In this document: positions 1 to 9,205 of the stretch, piece after piece
Layout: the number at the start of each line of letters is the position of its first letter
How positions within the stretch are numbered: position 1 is the stretch's first letter
Source of the DNA: Maricaulis sp034659015
Lineage (GTDB): Bacteria > Pseudomonadota > Alphaproteobacteria > Caulobacterales > Maricaulaceae
Direction of reading: 5' to 3'
DNA length: 64,000 nt
Assembly: GCA_034659015.1 (NCBI GenBank)
Contig: JAYEGL010000001.1
Coordinates: forward strand, 496,001 to 560,000
Notes under the pieces: generated by a model
Told to the model about the DNA's origin: nothing
The model's database searches: none
Seen by the model: the letters and a program-made list of their open reading frames with translations, nothing else
Program-made: the position numbers and the translations under genes

Positions 1-453
1 GCCGGCACCATCCCGCCAGATCGACTGCAAGGCCTCCACGAACGCCCCGCGCATGGATTCCGGCACGCGCTCCATCATTTCGCGATCGTGCCTGTTCATC
101 TCGGCGAGAGCCTGTTCCGCCAATTGTGCACCGTCCTCGGTCAGGCGCAGGCCGTGCGAGCGTCCGTCCTTGCGCTTGCGCTGTATGAGGCCGCGGTTGT
201 CGAGCCGTGCGATGAGCGGCGTCATGTTGGCGCTACGGATATCCAGCATCCGGCCGATATCGCTTTGCCGGATCCCCGGATTGGCCTGGATGATCACGAT
301 CACCGACGCCTCCGTCGGACGAAGGTCGAGCTGGGCCAGCTGGTTCGAGATATTCGCCATTTCGAGCGACGACGCGCGACGCAGCGAATAGCCGACGAGA
401 TTTTTCAGGGGATCGGAAGGAGGAGCTTGCATCTCAGGGTCTTGTTGTGGCAT
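1..453 (-). CDS. MarR-family transcriptional regulator (partial, C-terminus beyond left edge)
   Basis: An open frame starts at ATG 453 and runs off the left edge after 151 codons without a stop, so the protein is incomplete. The translation has the MarR winged-helix layout: an N-terminal dimerisation helix, then a recognition helix region (IRQSDIGRMLDIRSANMT, residues about 62-79) and a wing (QRKRKDGRSHGLRLTEDG). It is divergent from the vdh-ech-fcs operon with a 65-base gap that holds a perfect inverted repeat. In other bacteria ferulate/hydroxycinnamate genes are controlled by MarR repressors that respond to the CoA thioester (FerC/FerR/CouR type). I infer the same role here. Family assignment is firm; the ligand is inference. 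Confidence 0.88.
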   Translation of the reverse strand, partial: MPQQDPEMQAPPSDPLKNLVGYSLRRASSLEMANISNQLAQLDLRPTEASVIVIIQANPGIRQSDIGRMLDIRSANMTPLIARLDNRGLIQRKRKDGRSHGLRLTEDGAQLAEQALAEMNRHDREMMERVPESMRGAFVEALQSIWRDGAG

Positions 454-465
454 CACCAATAAAAA

Positions 466-480
466 GCTATATTATATAGC
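466..480. promoter_or_regulatory. Inverted-repeat operator GCTATA-N3-TATAGC (MarR site)
   Basis: GCTATATTATATAGC is a near-perfect palindrome in the divergent promoter between the MarR gene (ATG 453) and vdh (ATG 519). The same arms with the same 3-base spacing recur at 5790-5804 before the TBDR. Position and symmetry fit a MarR dimer site that represses both directions; no binding data are available. Confidence 0.75.
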
Positions 481-518
481 AATCGAAAAAACGAACGTTT
501 CGGGAGAGGAAGTACGCA

Positions 519-1916
519 ATGAAGTTCGAACGCGTCAATCCGGTCACGGGTGAAGTGGCGAGCAGCGCTGCCGCGATGACGGCGGCAGATGCCGTCGCGG
601 CGGCAGAACGGGCGGAAGCGGCTTTCCCCGAATGGGCGGCCATGGGACCGAATGCCCGGCGTGCCGTACTCATGAAGGCGGCCGCGGCGCTGGAAGCCCG
701 CAAGGATGCATTTGTCGCAGCCATGATGGGCGAGATTGGTGCAACCGCGGGCTGGGCCGGCTTCAATCTGATGCTGGCTGCGGGCATGGTCCGCGAGGCC
801 GCAGCGATCACAACGCAGATCGGCGGCGAGGTCATTCCGTCCGACAAGCCGGGCTGTATGGCGATGGCGCTGCGCGAGCCGGTGGGCCCGATTCTCGGTA
901 TTGCGCCCTGGAACGCGCCGATCATTCTTGGCGTGCGCGCCATAGCCGTGCCGCTGGCCTGCGGCAACACCGTCGTTCTCAAGGCCTCGGAAACCTGCCC
1001 CCGCACGCACGAGCTGATCGTGGAGGCCTTCGCGGAGGCGGGCTTCCCGGACGGCGCGCTCAATGTCGTCACCAATGCGCCGAAGGATGCCGGCGAGGTC
1101 GTCGGTGCGCTGATCGACCATCCGGCCATCCGGCGCATCAACTTCACGGGCTCGACGGCGGTCGGCAAGGTCATCGCAAAGCGTGCCGCAGAACACCTCA
1201 AGCCGGTACTTCTGGAACTGGGCGGCAAGGCGCCGCTGATCGTGCTGGAGGATGCCGATCTCGACGAGGCCGTGAAGGCGGCGGCTTTCGGTGCCTTCAT
1301 GAACCAGGGCCAGATCTGCATGTCGACGGAACGGATCATCGTCGTTGACGCCGTGGCCGACGACTTCGCTGCCCGCTTTGCGGCCAAGGCGAAGTCGATG
1401 CCCACCGGGGATCCGCGCGAGGGCGATACGCCGCTGGGTGCCGTGGTCGACCGCAACACGGTCGACAAGGTGAACAGCCTGATCGCCGACGCCGAAGCGA
1501 AGGGCGCGAAAGTCCTGTCCGGCGGCCGGGCGGACAGCGTGCTGATGCCGGCCACGGTGCTGGACGGTGTGACCGACGCAATGTCGCTCTACAGCGACGA
1601 GAGTTTCGGTCCGGTCGTCGCCATCATCCGTGCGAAGGATGAGGAAGACGCGATCCGCCTGGCCAATGATAGCGAGTACGGCCTGTCTGCTGCAGTCTTC
1701 ACCCGCGACACGGCGCGCGGCCTGGGCGTGGCGCGGCGCATCCGTTCCGGCATCTGCCATGTGAACGGGCCGACGGTGCACGATGAGCCGCAGATGCCCT
1801 TCGGCGGCGTCGGGGCGTCCGGTTATGGGCGTTTCGGCGGCAAGGCGGGTATCGCAGAGTTTACCGAATTACGCTGGATCACGCTGGAAACGCAATCCGG
1901 TCACTATCCGATCTGA
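519..1916 (+). CDS. vdh: Vanillin/salicylaldehyde-type aldehyde dehydrogenase
   Basis: NAD(P)+-dependent aldehyde dehydrogenase of 465 residues, the normal length for the superfamily. Visible landmarks are PWN with Asn132, Lys155, the cofactor loop FTGSTAVG (209-216), general-base Glu233 in LELGGK, and nucleophile Cys267 in NQGQIC. The sequence looks closest to the salicylaldehyde/vanillin dehydrogenase branch. It is the first gene of an operon with a feruloyl-CoA hydratase-lyase and a feruloyl-CoA synthetase, so the expected reaction is vanillin to vanillate (and 4-hydroxybenzaldehyde to 4-hydroxybenzoate). A GGGAGAGG ribosome site precedes the ATG. Expression is probably controlled by the operator at 466-480. 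Family certain, exact substrate inferred from context. Confidence 0.9.
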   Translation: MKFERVNPVTGEVASSAAAMTAADAVAAAERAEAAFPEWAAMGPNARRAVLMKAAAALEARKDAFVAAMMGEIGATAGWAGFNLMLAAGMVREAAAITTQIGGEVIPSDKPGCMAMALREPVGPILGIAPWNAPIILGVRAIAVPLACGNTVVLKASETCPRTHELIVEAFAEAGFPDGALNVVTNAPKDAGEVVGALIDHPAIRRINFTGSTAVGKVIAKRAAEHLKPVLLELGGKAPLIVLEDADLDEAVKAAAFGAFMNQGQICMSTERIIVVDAVADDFAARFAAKAKSMPTGDPREGDTPLGAVVDRNTVDKVNSLIADAEAKGAKVLSGGRADSVLMPATVLDGVTDAMSLYSDESFGPVVAIIRAKDEEDAIRLANDSEYGLSAAVFTRDTARGLGVARRIRSGICHVNGPTVHDEPQMPFGGVGASGYGRFGGKAGIAEFTELRWITLETQSGHYPI

Positions 1917-1941
1917 CGACATCCAGAAGGACAAGAAAAAG

Positions 1942-2808
1942 ATGACTAGCAAGGCAAGCAAGGCTGAAGCGACTGCGGAGCGGAGCGAGGAAGACACCGT
2001 CGCCTACGAGGTGAGCGGCGGCATCGCCTGGGTGAAGTTCAACCGTCCCGAAAAGCGCAACTGCATGAGCCCCAAACTGAACCGGCAGATGATGCGGGTG
2101 CTGGAGGATCTGGAGTTCCGCGACGATGTCGGCGTTCTGGTGCTGACCGGTGAAGGCACGGCCTGGTCGGCGGGCATGGATCTCAAGGAATACTTCCGCG
2201 AGACCGAGGCACAGGGTCTGGGCGCCGTGCGCCAGACCCAGCGCGAGGCCTATGGTTGGTGGCGGCGTCTGCGCTGGTACCAGAAGCCGACAATTGCCAT
2301 GGTCAACGGCTGGTGCTTCGGGGGCGGTTACGGTCCGCTGCTCGCCTGCGATCTCGCGTTCGCCGCCGAGGAAGCCCAGTTCGGCCTGTCGGAAATCAAC
2401 TGGGGCATCCTGCCCGGCGGCGGCGCCACAAAGGTGGCGTCCGAGCTGATGAGCTACCGCAATGCCATGTACCATGCGATGATGGGCGAGCCCATCGACG
2501 GCATCAAGGCGGCCGAATGGGGGCTGGTGAACGAAGCGCATCCCCTCGAAACGCTCGAGGCGCGCGTGACCGAAGTCGCGAGTACGCTGCTGGGCAAGAA
2601 TCCGGTCGCGCTGAAAGCCACGAAGGATGCGATCCGCCGGGTGCGCGAAATGACCTACGACAATGCCGAGGACTATCTTGTCCGCGCGCAAGAGGCGGCG
2701 AACTCGTTCGACAATGACGGCCGCAAGGAAGGCATCCGCCAGTTCATCGACGAAAAGGCCTACAAGCCGGGGCTGGCATCCTACGACACGTCCAAGCAGA
2801 AAACCTGA
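1942..2808 (+). CDS. ech: Feruloyl-CoA hydratase-lyase (hydroxycinnamoyl-CoA hydratase-lyase)
   Basis: Crotonase-fold enzyme of 288 residues that hydrates feruloyl-CoA and splits it to vanillin plus acetyl-CoA. The segments GMDLKEYFRE (78-87), TIAMVNGWCFGGGY (117-130) and GLSEINWGI (148-156) match the bacterial HCHL/Ech/FerB family closely. Glu151 fits the catalytic glutamate, and the conserved Met79 and Tyr84 are present. An earlier in-frame start exists at 1783 inside vdh, but ATG 1942 has an AAGGA site 11 bases upstream and gives the family's usual N-terminus. It lies 25 bases after vdh and 10 bases before fcs, clearly one operon. Confidence 0.95.
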   Translation: MTSKASKAEATAERSEEDTVAYEVSGGIAWVKFNRPEKRNCMSPKLNRQMMRVLEDLEFRDDVGVLVLTGEGTAWSAGMDLKEYFRETEAQGLGAVRQTQREAYGWWRRLRWYQKPTIAMVNGWCFGGGYGPLLACDLAFAAEEAQFGLSEINWGILPGGGATKVASELMSYRNAMYHAMMGEPIDGIKAAEWGLVNEAHPLETLEARVTEVASTLLGKNPVALKATKDAIRRVREMTYDNAEDYLVRAQEAANSFDNDGRKEGIRQFIDEKAYKPGLASYDTSKQKT

Positions 2809-2818
2809 CGGCCGGTCC

Positions 2819-4306
2819 ATGGCGTCTTCGGCCGACTTCATCGCCCTGCATGCCCGCCTCCAGCCCGACCGGCAGGCAGCGCGGGATCTCGCCAGCGGCC
2901 GGCACTGGACCTATGCCGAACTGCATGTGGCGACTGCGCAATTCGCCGCGGCGTTGGTCGCGCGCGGCATCAGGGCGGGCGACCGCGTCGCTGTGATTGC
3001 CGGAAATTCCGTGGACCTGGCGCTGCTGCACCATGCCTGTGCCCGTATCGGTGCGATCTATGTGCCGCTGAACTGGCGTCTTTCGTCGGTGGAACTGTCC
3101 TGGCTGATCGAGGATTGCGAGCCGGCGCTTGTGGTCGGCGATGCCAGGCTGGAGGCGGCCGGCATCGAAGGCCTGGCGCTGGCCGACCTCGCCGCCGAGG
3201 CCGCGCGTCTCGCCCCCAGGCCCGACAGCCCGATCGATCCCGACCGGCCGTCGCTGATCCTCTACACGTCCGGCACGTCGGGGCGTCCCAAGGGCGCCGT
3301 CATCAGCGAGCGCAATCTTGCCGAGACGGCCATCAATTTCTCGCTTCTGGGCCAGGTTGACCGAGACAGCGTCTTTCTGGTCGATGCGCCGATGTTCCAC
3401 ATCATCGGACTGGTGACCAACTTCCGCCCGGCCTTCATGCGCGGCGGTAGCGTTGTGGTGTCGGACGGGTTCAATCCCGGGCGCACTCTGGAGCGGCTGG
3501 GCGACCCGCAGATCGGCGCCACCCACTATTTCTGCGTTCCGCAGATGGCGGCGGAGCTGCGTGCGGAGCGCGGTTTCGATCCGGAACGGCTTTCCGGTCT
3601 GACAGCCCTGTTCACCGGCGGCGCGCCGCATCCGGCAGCCGACATTGTCGCCTGGCTCGATGCCGGCATAGCGGTCGCCGACGGGTTCGGGATGAGCGAG
3701 GCCGGAACGGTGTTCGGCATGCCGCTTGACCCTCGGCTGATCCGGGAGCGTGCGGGCTCGGCCGGCTTCGCGACGCCACGGGTGCAGAGCCGTATCGTCG
3801 ACGAGGCCGGGCGCGACTGCCCGGTGGGCGAGGCCGGAGAGCTGCTGCTGCGCGGCGACAATATTGCGTCGGGTTACTGGCGCCGGCCCGAGGACACCCG
3901 GGCGGCGTTTCTGGACGGCGGCTGGTTCCGGACCGGGGATGTCGTGCGCGCCGATGCCGAGGGCTATCACTGGCTGGTCGACCGCAAGAAGGACATGTTC
4001 ATTTCCGGCGGCGAAAACGTGTATCCGGCCGAGGTGGAGGCTGTCCTGGCCGGCCATCCGGCGATTGCCGAATGTGCCGTCATCGGCGTGCCCGATGCGC
4101 GCTGGGGCGAGGTGGGGCACCTGTTCGTGGTGCCTGCCGGCGAGGCCGTACCGGATATGACCGCGATCCTGTCGTCGCTCGACGGGCGGCTCGCGAGGTT
4201 CAAGATTCCCAAACATACCAGCCTGATCGAGGCGCTTCCGCGCAACGGCGCCGGAAAGGTGCTGAAAACCGAACTGCGGGCGCGTGCAAGGACGGAGGAT
4301 GCCTGA
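2819..4306 (+). CDS. fcs: Feruloyl-CoA synthetase (hydroxycinnamate-CoA ligase)
   Basis: ANL-superfamily acyl-CoA ligase of 495 residues that activates ferulate with ATP and CoA. The phosphate-binding motif YTSGTSGRPKG is at 149-159. Other ANL signatures are DGFGMSEAG, the hinge region WFRTGDVVR...DRKKDMFISGGENVYP, and a C-terminal NGAGKVLK lysine that would adenylate the substrate. I chose ATG 2819, 10 bases after the ech stop; an upstream in-frame start at 2663 would lie inside ech. Placement directly after ech supports feruloyl-CoA synthetase over a generic fatty acyl ligase. The reaction feeds Ech and then Vdh. Confidence 0.92.
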   Translation: MASSADFIALHARLQPDRQAARDLASGRHWTYAELHVATAQFAAALVARGIRAGDRVAVIAGNSVDLALLHHACARIGAIYVPLNWRLSSVELSWLIEDCEPALVVGDARLEAAGIEGLALADLAAEAARLAPRPDSPIDPDRPSLILYTSGTSGRPKGAVISERNLAETAINFSLLGQVDRDSVFLVDAPMFHIIGLVTNFRPAFMRGGSVVVSDGFNPGRTLERLGDPQIGATHYFCVPQMAAELRAERGFDPERLSGLTALFTGGAPHPAADIVAWLDAGIAVADGFGMSEAGTVFGMPLDPRLIRERAGSAGFATPRVQSRIVDEAGRDCPVGEAGELLLRGDNIASGYWRRPEDTRAAFLDGGWFRTGDVVRADAEGYHWLVDRKKDMFISGGENVYPAEVEAVLAGHPAIAECAVIGVPDARWGEVGHLFVVPAGEAVPDMTAILSSLDGRLARFKIPKHTSLIEALPRNGAGKVLKTELRARARTEDA

Positions 4307-4371
4307 CCGGCATCCGGGAGGCCCGACAGGCTCCAGAACGACAACATAGACGGTGCCCTGGGGAGGGAAGC

Positions 4372-5682
4372 ATGAGTCAACAACCGAGCGAGATTCTTGC
4401 GCAATCGCGCATGAGCGGCATGCAGATCATGGCCGTGACCCTGTGTGTGCTGCTGAACGCCCTGGACGGTTTCGACGTCCTGTCGATCAGCTTTGCGGCA
4501 CCCGGGATCGCCGAGGAATGGAACATCTCGCGCGGTGCGCTGGGCATCGTCCTGTCGATGGAGCTGATCGGCATGGCGGTCGGCTCGATCCTGCTGGGCC
4601 GGGTCGCCGATCTTATCGGCCGGAGGCCGACCATCCAGCTCTGTCTCGTCGTGATGATGGCGGGCATGTTTTTGGTGCCGTTTGCCGACGGGCTCGGGCA
4701 GCTTTCGGTCTACCGTCTGCTCACCGGGCTGGGGATCGGCGGCATGCTGGCGAGCACCAATGCGATGGTTGCGGAATACGCCAATGCCCGCTGGCGCACC
4801 CTCGCGGTCACCATCATGGCCGCCGGCTATCCGCTGGGCGCCATCGTCGGCGGTTCGGTCTCGTCCATGCTTCTTGTCCACTACGACTGGCGTTCGGTGT
4901 TCTTTTTCGGCGGAGCGGTAACGGCGGTCTTCCTGCCCGTGGTCATGATCCTGCTGCCGGAATCGATCGAATATCTCGACCGTTGCCGTCCGCGCGGGGC
5001 GCTGGAGCGTATCAACAAGACGCTGAAGAAGATGGGGCACACGACAATCACGGCCCTTGGGGATGTCGTCGAGACGCAAAAAGGCAAAGGGTTCAGACAG
5101 CTTTTCGGTCCGGCTCTGATACGGGTCACCCTGTTGCTGACGCTGGCCTATTTCGCGCACATCATGACCTTCTATTTCATCCTGAAATGGATCCCCAAGA
5201 TCGTCGTCGACCTGGGCTATGTGCCGTCAGAGGCGGGGGGCGTGCTTGTGGCCGCCAATATCGGCGGTATGGCGGGTTCCCTCCTGCTGGGATTGCTCTC
5301 GGTCCGGTTCAATACGCGTTGGCTGGTGATCGCCGCGCTCGGCCTCGCTTTCGCGATGGTGACCTATTTCGGCCGGGGGCAGGACACGCTGGCTCAGCTC
5401 GCCCTGATTTCGGCGATTGCCGGCTTCTGTACGAATTCAGCCGTGGTCGGGCTCTACGCCCTCTTCGTGGAGTCCTTCCCCACCGAGGTCCGTGCCAGCG
5501 GCACGGGCTTCGTGATCGGGGTCGGACGGGGCGGCGCCGCGCTCGGGCCGATCATTGCGGGCTTCCTGTTCGAGACCGGCTTCGGCCTGTCCGGGGTCGC
5601 CCTGGTCATGGCGAGCGGATCGCTGGTTGCCCTGGTGGCCCTGCTTCTGCTCGGCCGCAAGCGCGTCGCGGTATCGGCGTGA
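4372..5682 (+). CDS. MFS aromatic-acid:H+ symporter (AAHS family)
   Basis: A 436-residue inner-membrane carrier with 12 predicted hydrophobic segments. It has the AAHS signatures: LDGFDVLSISFAAP in the first helix, and GRVADLIGRRPT in the loop between helices 2 and 3. AAHS members (PcaK, VanK types) take up 4-hydroxybenzoate, vanillate, protocatechuate or hydroxycinnamates with protons. A GGGAGGGAAG ribosome site precedes ATG 4372. It is the last gene of the vdh-ech-fcs operon, 65 bases after fcs, so it most likely imports ferulate or a related acid from the periplasm. The exact substrate cannot be read from sequence. Confidence 0.88.
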   Translation: MSQQPSEILAQSRMSGMQIMAVTLCVLLNALDGFDVLSISFAAPGIAEEWNISRGALGIVLSMELIGMAVGSILLGRVADLIGRRPTIQLCLVVMMAGMFLVPFADGLGQLSVYRLLTGLGIGGMLASTNAMVAEYANARWRTLAVTIMAAGYPLGAIVGGSVSSMLLVHYDWRSVFFFGGAVTAVFLPVVMILLPESIEYLDRCRPRGALERINKTLKKMGHTTITALGDVVETQKGKGFRQLFGPALIRVTLLLTLAYFAHIMTFYFILKWIPKIVVDLGYVPSEAGGVLVAANIGGMAGSLLLGLLSVRFNTRWLVIAALGLAFAMVTYFGRGQDTLAQLALISAIAGFCTNSAVVGLYALFVESFPTEVRASGTGFVIGVGRGGAALGPIIAGFLFETGFGLSGVALVMASGSLVALVALLLLGRKRVAVSA

Positions 5683-5789
5683 CCGGAGGCGGCGCGAGGC
5701 GTTTGAACGCAAAAGGTGTTGCGCGCATGCACCAAGGCCGCGCTATCAGGCGGAGATTTCAAAATAGCTATGTGCAATAGCATTTAACT

Positions 5790-5804
5790 GCTATATCTTA
5801 TAGC
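5790..5804. promoter_or_regulatory. Second copy of the MarR operator GCTATA-N3-TATAGC
   Basis: GCTATATCTTATAGC has the same arms and spacing as the site at 466-480. It lies 68 bases before the TBDR start. Partial half-sites (AATAGCTATG at 5763-5772 and TATAGCC at 5809-5814) surround it, so there may be more than one bound dimer. This places the TBDR in the regulon of the left-edge MarR protein. Confidence 0.7.
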
Positions 5805-5872
5805 TGTTATAGCCAAACAAGGCCTGCGACAGTTCGGCGCAAGACCGACGGGGCCAAAAAGGGGAGGAGAAT

Positions 5873-8236
5873 ATGGTCCGTAAGGGTCAAGGAGCGCGTG
5901 CGCTCGCCGGACATCTGTGTCCGAAACTCGTATTGCTCACCACAGCGGCCTGCCTTGCGGCACCGGCCTGGGCTCAGGACGCGCCTGCACCGGAAGGGGC
6001 GGAGGCCCGGGCGGACCAGGATGTCATCCTGGTCACCGCGCGCCGTCGCGAAGAGAGCATGCAGGATGTTCCTGTCTCGGTGAGTGCCGTCTCGGCCGAA
6101 GACCTTGAACGCCAGGGCATCACCAATACCGTGGAACTGGACGAGATCGTTCCCAATCTCCAGTTCACGACCTACGGAACGCTCACCGGCAACAATTCCG
6201 CCGCCCAGGTCTTCATCCGCGGTATCGGCCAGACCGACGCCACACCCGCGGTGGATCCCGGTGTCGGCATCTATATCGACGACGTCTATATGGGCCGTTC
6301 CGTGGGCGGGGCGATGGACTTCCGTGATATTGCGGGCGTCCAGGTCCTGCGCGGCCCCCAGGGCACGCTGTTCGGCCGCAACACGATCGGCGGCGCGGTG
6401 CTCCTGTCGACCAACGAACCGGGGGCCGGCAATACGGTCCGGCTCGGTATAGGCGAAGACAATCTCTTCGAAGGGTTCATCGCGCTCGACGTGCCGATGA
6501 GCGACCAGCTCCAGGGCCGGGTTTCCCTCGGCGCGCGGCAGCGGGACGGATATGTGCGCAGGGCTGTCGACGGTTCGGATCTCGGCGATGAAAATACCTG
6601 GACCGCCCAGGGCACGTTGCGCTGGGAGCCGTCGCCGGACCTGAGCTTCGTCCTGCGGGCGGACTACACAGAAGAGGATGAAAACGGTTCGCCCTTCGTC
6701 TTCCTCGAAATCAACGAGAGCCAGCTATTCCCGATCATCGGAAGCCTGATTGCAGGATGCCCGGGTGTCGGCTTCCCTCCGCCGACACCCGTGCCGATGA
6801 TCGACGATCCGCGTTGTGCGAACGATTTCCAAGAGATGGGACCGTTCACGAACGGCGGCACCTATCCGGTCTCCAGTACGCTGGAGAACGGCGGTATCGC
6901 ACTGACCGCGGAGTGGGACGTCAACGATACCTTCTCGATCAAGTCGATCACGTCGGCGCGCACGCTCGACTGGACCGGTTCGCGGGATGCGGACAACACC
7001 CCGCAGCTTATCCTGCACACGAACTATGACAGCGAGAGCGAGCAGTTCAGCCAGGAATTCCAGGCATTGTTCGATCTGGACGCCGTCACGGGTGTGGCCG
7101 GTCTCTACTATTTCGACGAGGACTCATACGATCGTCTGATCGTTCCGCTCGGTACGCCTGGAACGTCGTACGATACCCAACGCGTCAACATGGGCACGGA
7201 AGCCTGGGCGGCGTTCACCGAATGGACCTGGGACATCTCCGAGATTCTGAGCGTCAGCGGCGGCCTGCGTTATACCGAGGAAGACAAGAGCATTCAGGGC
7301 TCGCTGTTCAACGTCCCCGGCGTGAACACGCCGGAACCGGCGATCCCGACGACGCTGTGCCCCTTCGGCGGTCCTCCGCCGACCCAGGCCGGCTGCCTCT
7401 TCATCAGCGACGACGAGTACAGCCAGGACTTCTCCTCGCTCACCGGCTCGGCCAGCGTCCAGTATCGCTGGAGCGATCGGTTCATGACCTATTTCCGCTT
7501 CGCCCAGGGCTTCAAGAGCGGCGGGTTCAACCAGCGTTACAATGCTGCGCCCCCGGGCAACATGCCCATCGCTTTCGACGAGGAGACGGCGGAGAGTTTC
7601 GAGATTGGCTTCAAGGCCAATCCGGCGCGCGGGATGCGGCTGAACGGTGCGATCTTCACCACCAAGTATGACGACATCCAGCTGACCTACCGGCTGGGCG
7701 TGGTGCCGCTCCTGTTCAATGCCGGCGAGGCCACCATCGAAGGGGCCGAACTGGAATGGACCTGGGCGCCGACCGTGGACCTGATGCTGGATGCCAGCCT
7801 GGGCTATCTTGATGCCGGCTATGACAGCATCAACGATCCGACCATCGGCGGCACAACGCCTAGCGCCGTCGCCACGTTGAGCAGCAACCTGCCCTTCGTG
7901 CCCGACTGGACCTGGCATGTCGGCGCGTCCTACACCTTCCATCCGACGCCGGACTACGACCTGATCCCGCGTATCGATATCAGCTACACCGACAGCATGT
8001 ATTTCGATGCCGGAAACTCGGCGAACATCGCGCCGGATGCCGTCACCCTGGTCAACGGGTCGGTGACCCTGGTCAGTCTCGACCGCAACTGGCGGCTGGC
8101 GCTTAACGGTCACAATCTGACCGACGAGCTCTATCCGGTGGCCGGCACGTCTTCGACGACGACCTCGTCGGGCTATGCCGAGATCATCAACGCCCGCCCG
8201 CGGAACTTCACGCTGAGTTTCACGGTCGATTTCTAA
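5873..8236 (+). CDS. TonB-dependent outer-membrane receptor (candidate aromatic-acid importer)
   Basis: A 787-residue receptor with a signal peptide ending near APAWAQ (residues 28-34), a TonB-box-like segment DVILVTARRREES, a plug domain with VLRGPQGTLFGRNTIGG, and a 22-strand-type barrel ending in Phe (FTVDF). GGGGAGGAG precedes ATG 5873. It follows the ferulate operon and carries a copy of its operator. Sphingomonads use TBDRs to import lignin-derived aromatics, so I infer uptake of ferulate-type or larger aromatic compounds. An iron-complex ligand is not excluded, but no iron gene is nearby. Confidence 0.9.
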   Translation: MVRKGQGARALAGHLCPKLVLLTTAACLAAPAWAQDAPAPEGAEARADQDVILVTARRREESMQDVPVSVSAVSAEDLERQGITNTVELDEIVPNLQFTTYGTLTGNNSAAQVFIRGIGQTDATPAVDPGVGIYIDDVYMGRSVGGAMDFRDIAGVQVLRGPQGTLFGRNTIGGAVLLSTNEPGAGNTVRLGIGEDNLFEGFIALDVPMSDQLQGRVSLGARQRDGYVRRAVDGSDLGDENTWTAQGTLRWEPSPDLSFVLRADYTEEDENGSPFVFLEINESQLFPIIGSLIAGCPGVGFPPPTPVPMIDDPRCANDFQEMGPFTNGGTYPVSSTLENGGIALTAEWDVNDTFSIKSITSARTLDWTGSRDADNTPQLILHTNYDSESEQFSQEFQALFDLDAVTGVAGLYYFDEDSYDRLIVPLGTPGTSYDTQRVNMGTEAWAAFTEWTWDISEILSVSGGLRYTEEDKSIQGSLFNVPGVNTPEPAIPTTLCPFGGPPPTQAGCLFISDDEYSQDFSSLTGSASVQYRWSDRFMTYFRFAQGFKSGGFNQRYNAAPPGNMPIAFDEETAESFEIGFKANPARGMRLNGAIFTTKYDDIQLTYRLGVVPLLFNAGEATIEGAELEWTWAPTVDLMLDASLGYLDAGYDSINDPTIGGTTPSAVATLSSNLPFVPDWTWHVGASYTFHPTPDYDLIPRIDISYTDSMYFDAGNSANIAPDAVTLVNGSVTLVSLDRNWRLALNGHNLTDELYPVAGTSSTTTSSGYAEIINARPRNFTLSFTVDF

Positions 8237-8255
8237 ACGGGCCAGACGATAGCGG

Positions 8256-8283
8256 AGACCGGCTGCCGGATGGCGGCCGGTCT
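8256..8283. terminator. Bidirectional hairpin terminator
   Basis: AGACCGGC (8256-8263) pairs perfectly with GCCGGTCT (8276-8283) and is followed by TT. It lies in the 58-base gap between the convergent TBDR and purU genes and can serve both. Confidence 0.65.
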
Positions 8284-8294
8284 TTGCGTTCGGG

Positions 8295-9155
8295 TCAGCT
8301 CTGGAAAACGACGGTCTTGCGGCCGTTCATCAGGACCCGGTCCTCGAGATGCCAGGCAACGGCCCGCGCCAGCACGCGCCGTTCGATATCGCGTCCTTTC
8401 CGGACCAGGGCATCGGGGCGGTCGGCGTGAGTGATCGGTTCGACGTCCTGCACGATGATCGGACCTTCATCGAGATCCGACGTGACGTAGTGCGCCGTTG
8501 CCCCGATCATCTTGACGCCGCGCTCGTGGGCCTGGTGATAGGGCTTGGCGCCCTTGAAGCCGGGCAGGAAGGAGTGGTGGATATTGATGCAGCGCCCGTG
8601 CAGGTAGCCGGCCATGTCCCCGGACAGGATCTGCATATAGCGCGCCAGCACCACGAGCTCCGTACCGGTTTCCTGGATGATCGCCTTGATCCGGGCTTCC
8701 TGCTCCGGCTTCGTCTGCGCGGTCACCGGCAGATAATGGTAGGGGATGTCGCCGATCAGGGTGAGGTTCAGCGCCTCCTGCGGGTGGTTGGAGACGATTC
8801 CCACCACGTCCATCGGCAATTCCCCGATCCGGTGGCGATAGAGAAGATCGCCCAGGCAATGGTCGAACCGCGAGACCAGCAGCAGCACGCGCTGCCGGTG
8901 AGCCTTGTCGCGCAGTTTCCAGGTGAAGCCGTTTTCGCCGGCGAGGGTGTGCAAGCCGGTTTCGAAGGCTTCGGCCTCGTCCTCGCCGGGCTCGATGTCG
9001 AACTCGACCCGCATGAAGAAGCGGCCGGTTTCCAGATCGTCGAATTGCTGGGCCTCGGTGACATTGCCGCCGCGGGAATGAATGAGGCCGGCCACGCCGG
9101 CCACGATTCCCGGCCGGTCGTTACACGAAAGCGTAAGGACATAGCTCTTCTTCAT
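8295..9155 (-). CDS. purU: Formyltetrahydrofolate deformylase
   Basis: A 286-residue enzyme that hydrolyses 10-formyl-THF to formate and THF. It has an N-terminal ACT domain (residues about 5-80, beginning YVLTLSCNDRPGIV) and a C-terminal formyltransferase-like domain. The family's NIHHSFLPGFKGAKPYHQA segment carries the catalytic Asn and His, and a SDLDEGPII segment carries the Asp. GGAGGAG lies 8 bases before ATG 9155. The frame stays open far upstream through the antisense of ligM, but that is a high-GC artefact. Divergent pairing with ligM-metF suggests it releases THF and discards C1 units made during O-demethylation. In Sphingobium a formate-THF ligase (LigH) has the neighbouring role. 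Confidence 0.95.
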   Translation of the reverse strand: MKKSYVLTLSCNDRPGIVAGVAGLIHSRGGNVTEAQQFDDLETGRFFMRVEFDIEPGEDEAEAFETGLHTLAGENGFTWKLRDKAHRQRVLLLVSRFDHCLGDLLYRHRIGELPMDVVGIVSNHPQEALNLTLIGDIPYHYLPVTAQTKPEQEARIKAIIQETGTELVVLARYMQILSGDMAGYLHGRCINIHHSFLPGFKGAKPYHQAHERGVKMIGATAHYVTSDLDEGPIIVQDVEPITHADRPDALVRKGRDIERRVLARAVAWHLEDRVLMNGRKTVVFQS

Positions 9156-9205
9156 GCGGTCATCTCCTCCCGGGACGCACTTCCGCGGAATAGCGGGCAT
9201 CAAAA

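Noticed and set aside
1783..1941. Upstream start for ech
   Set aside because: It would overlap vdh by more than 130 bases and add an unconserved leader. ATG 1942 has a good ribosome site and the family N-terminus.
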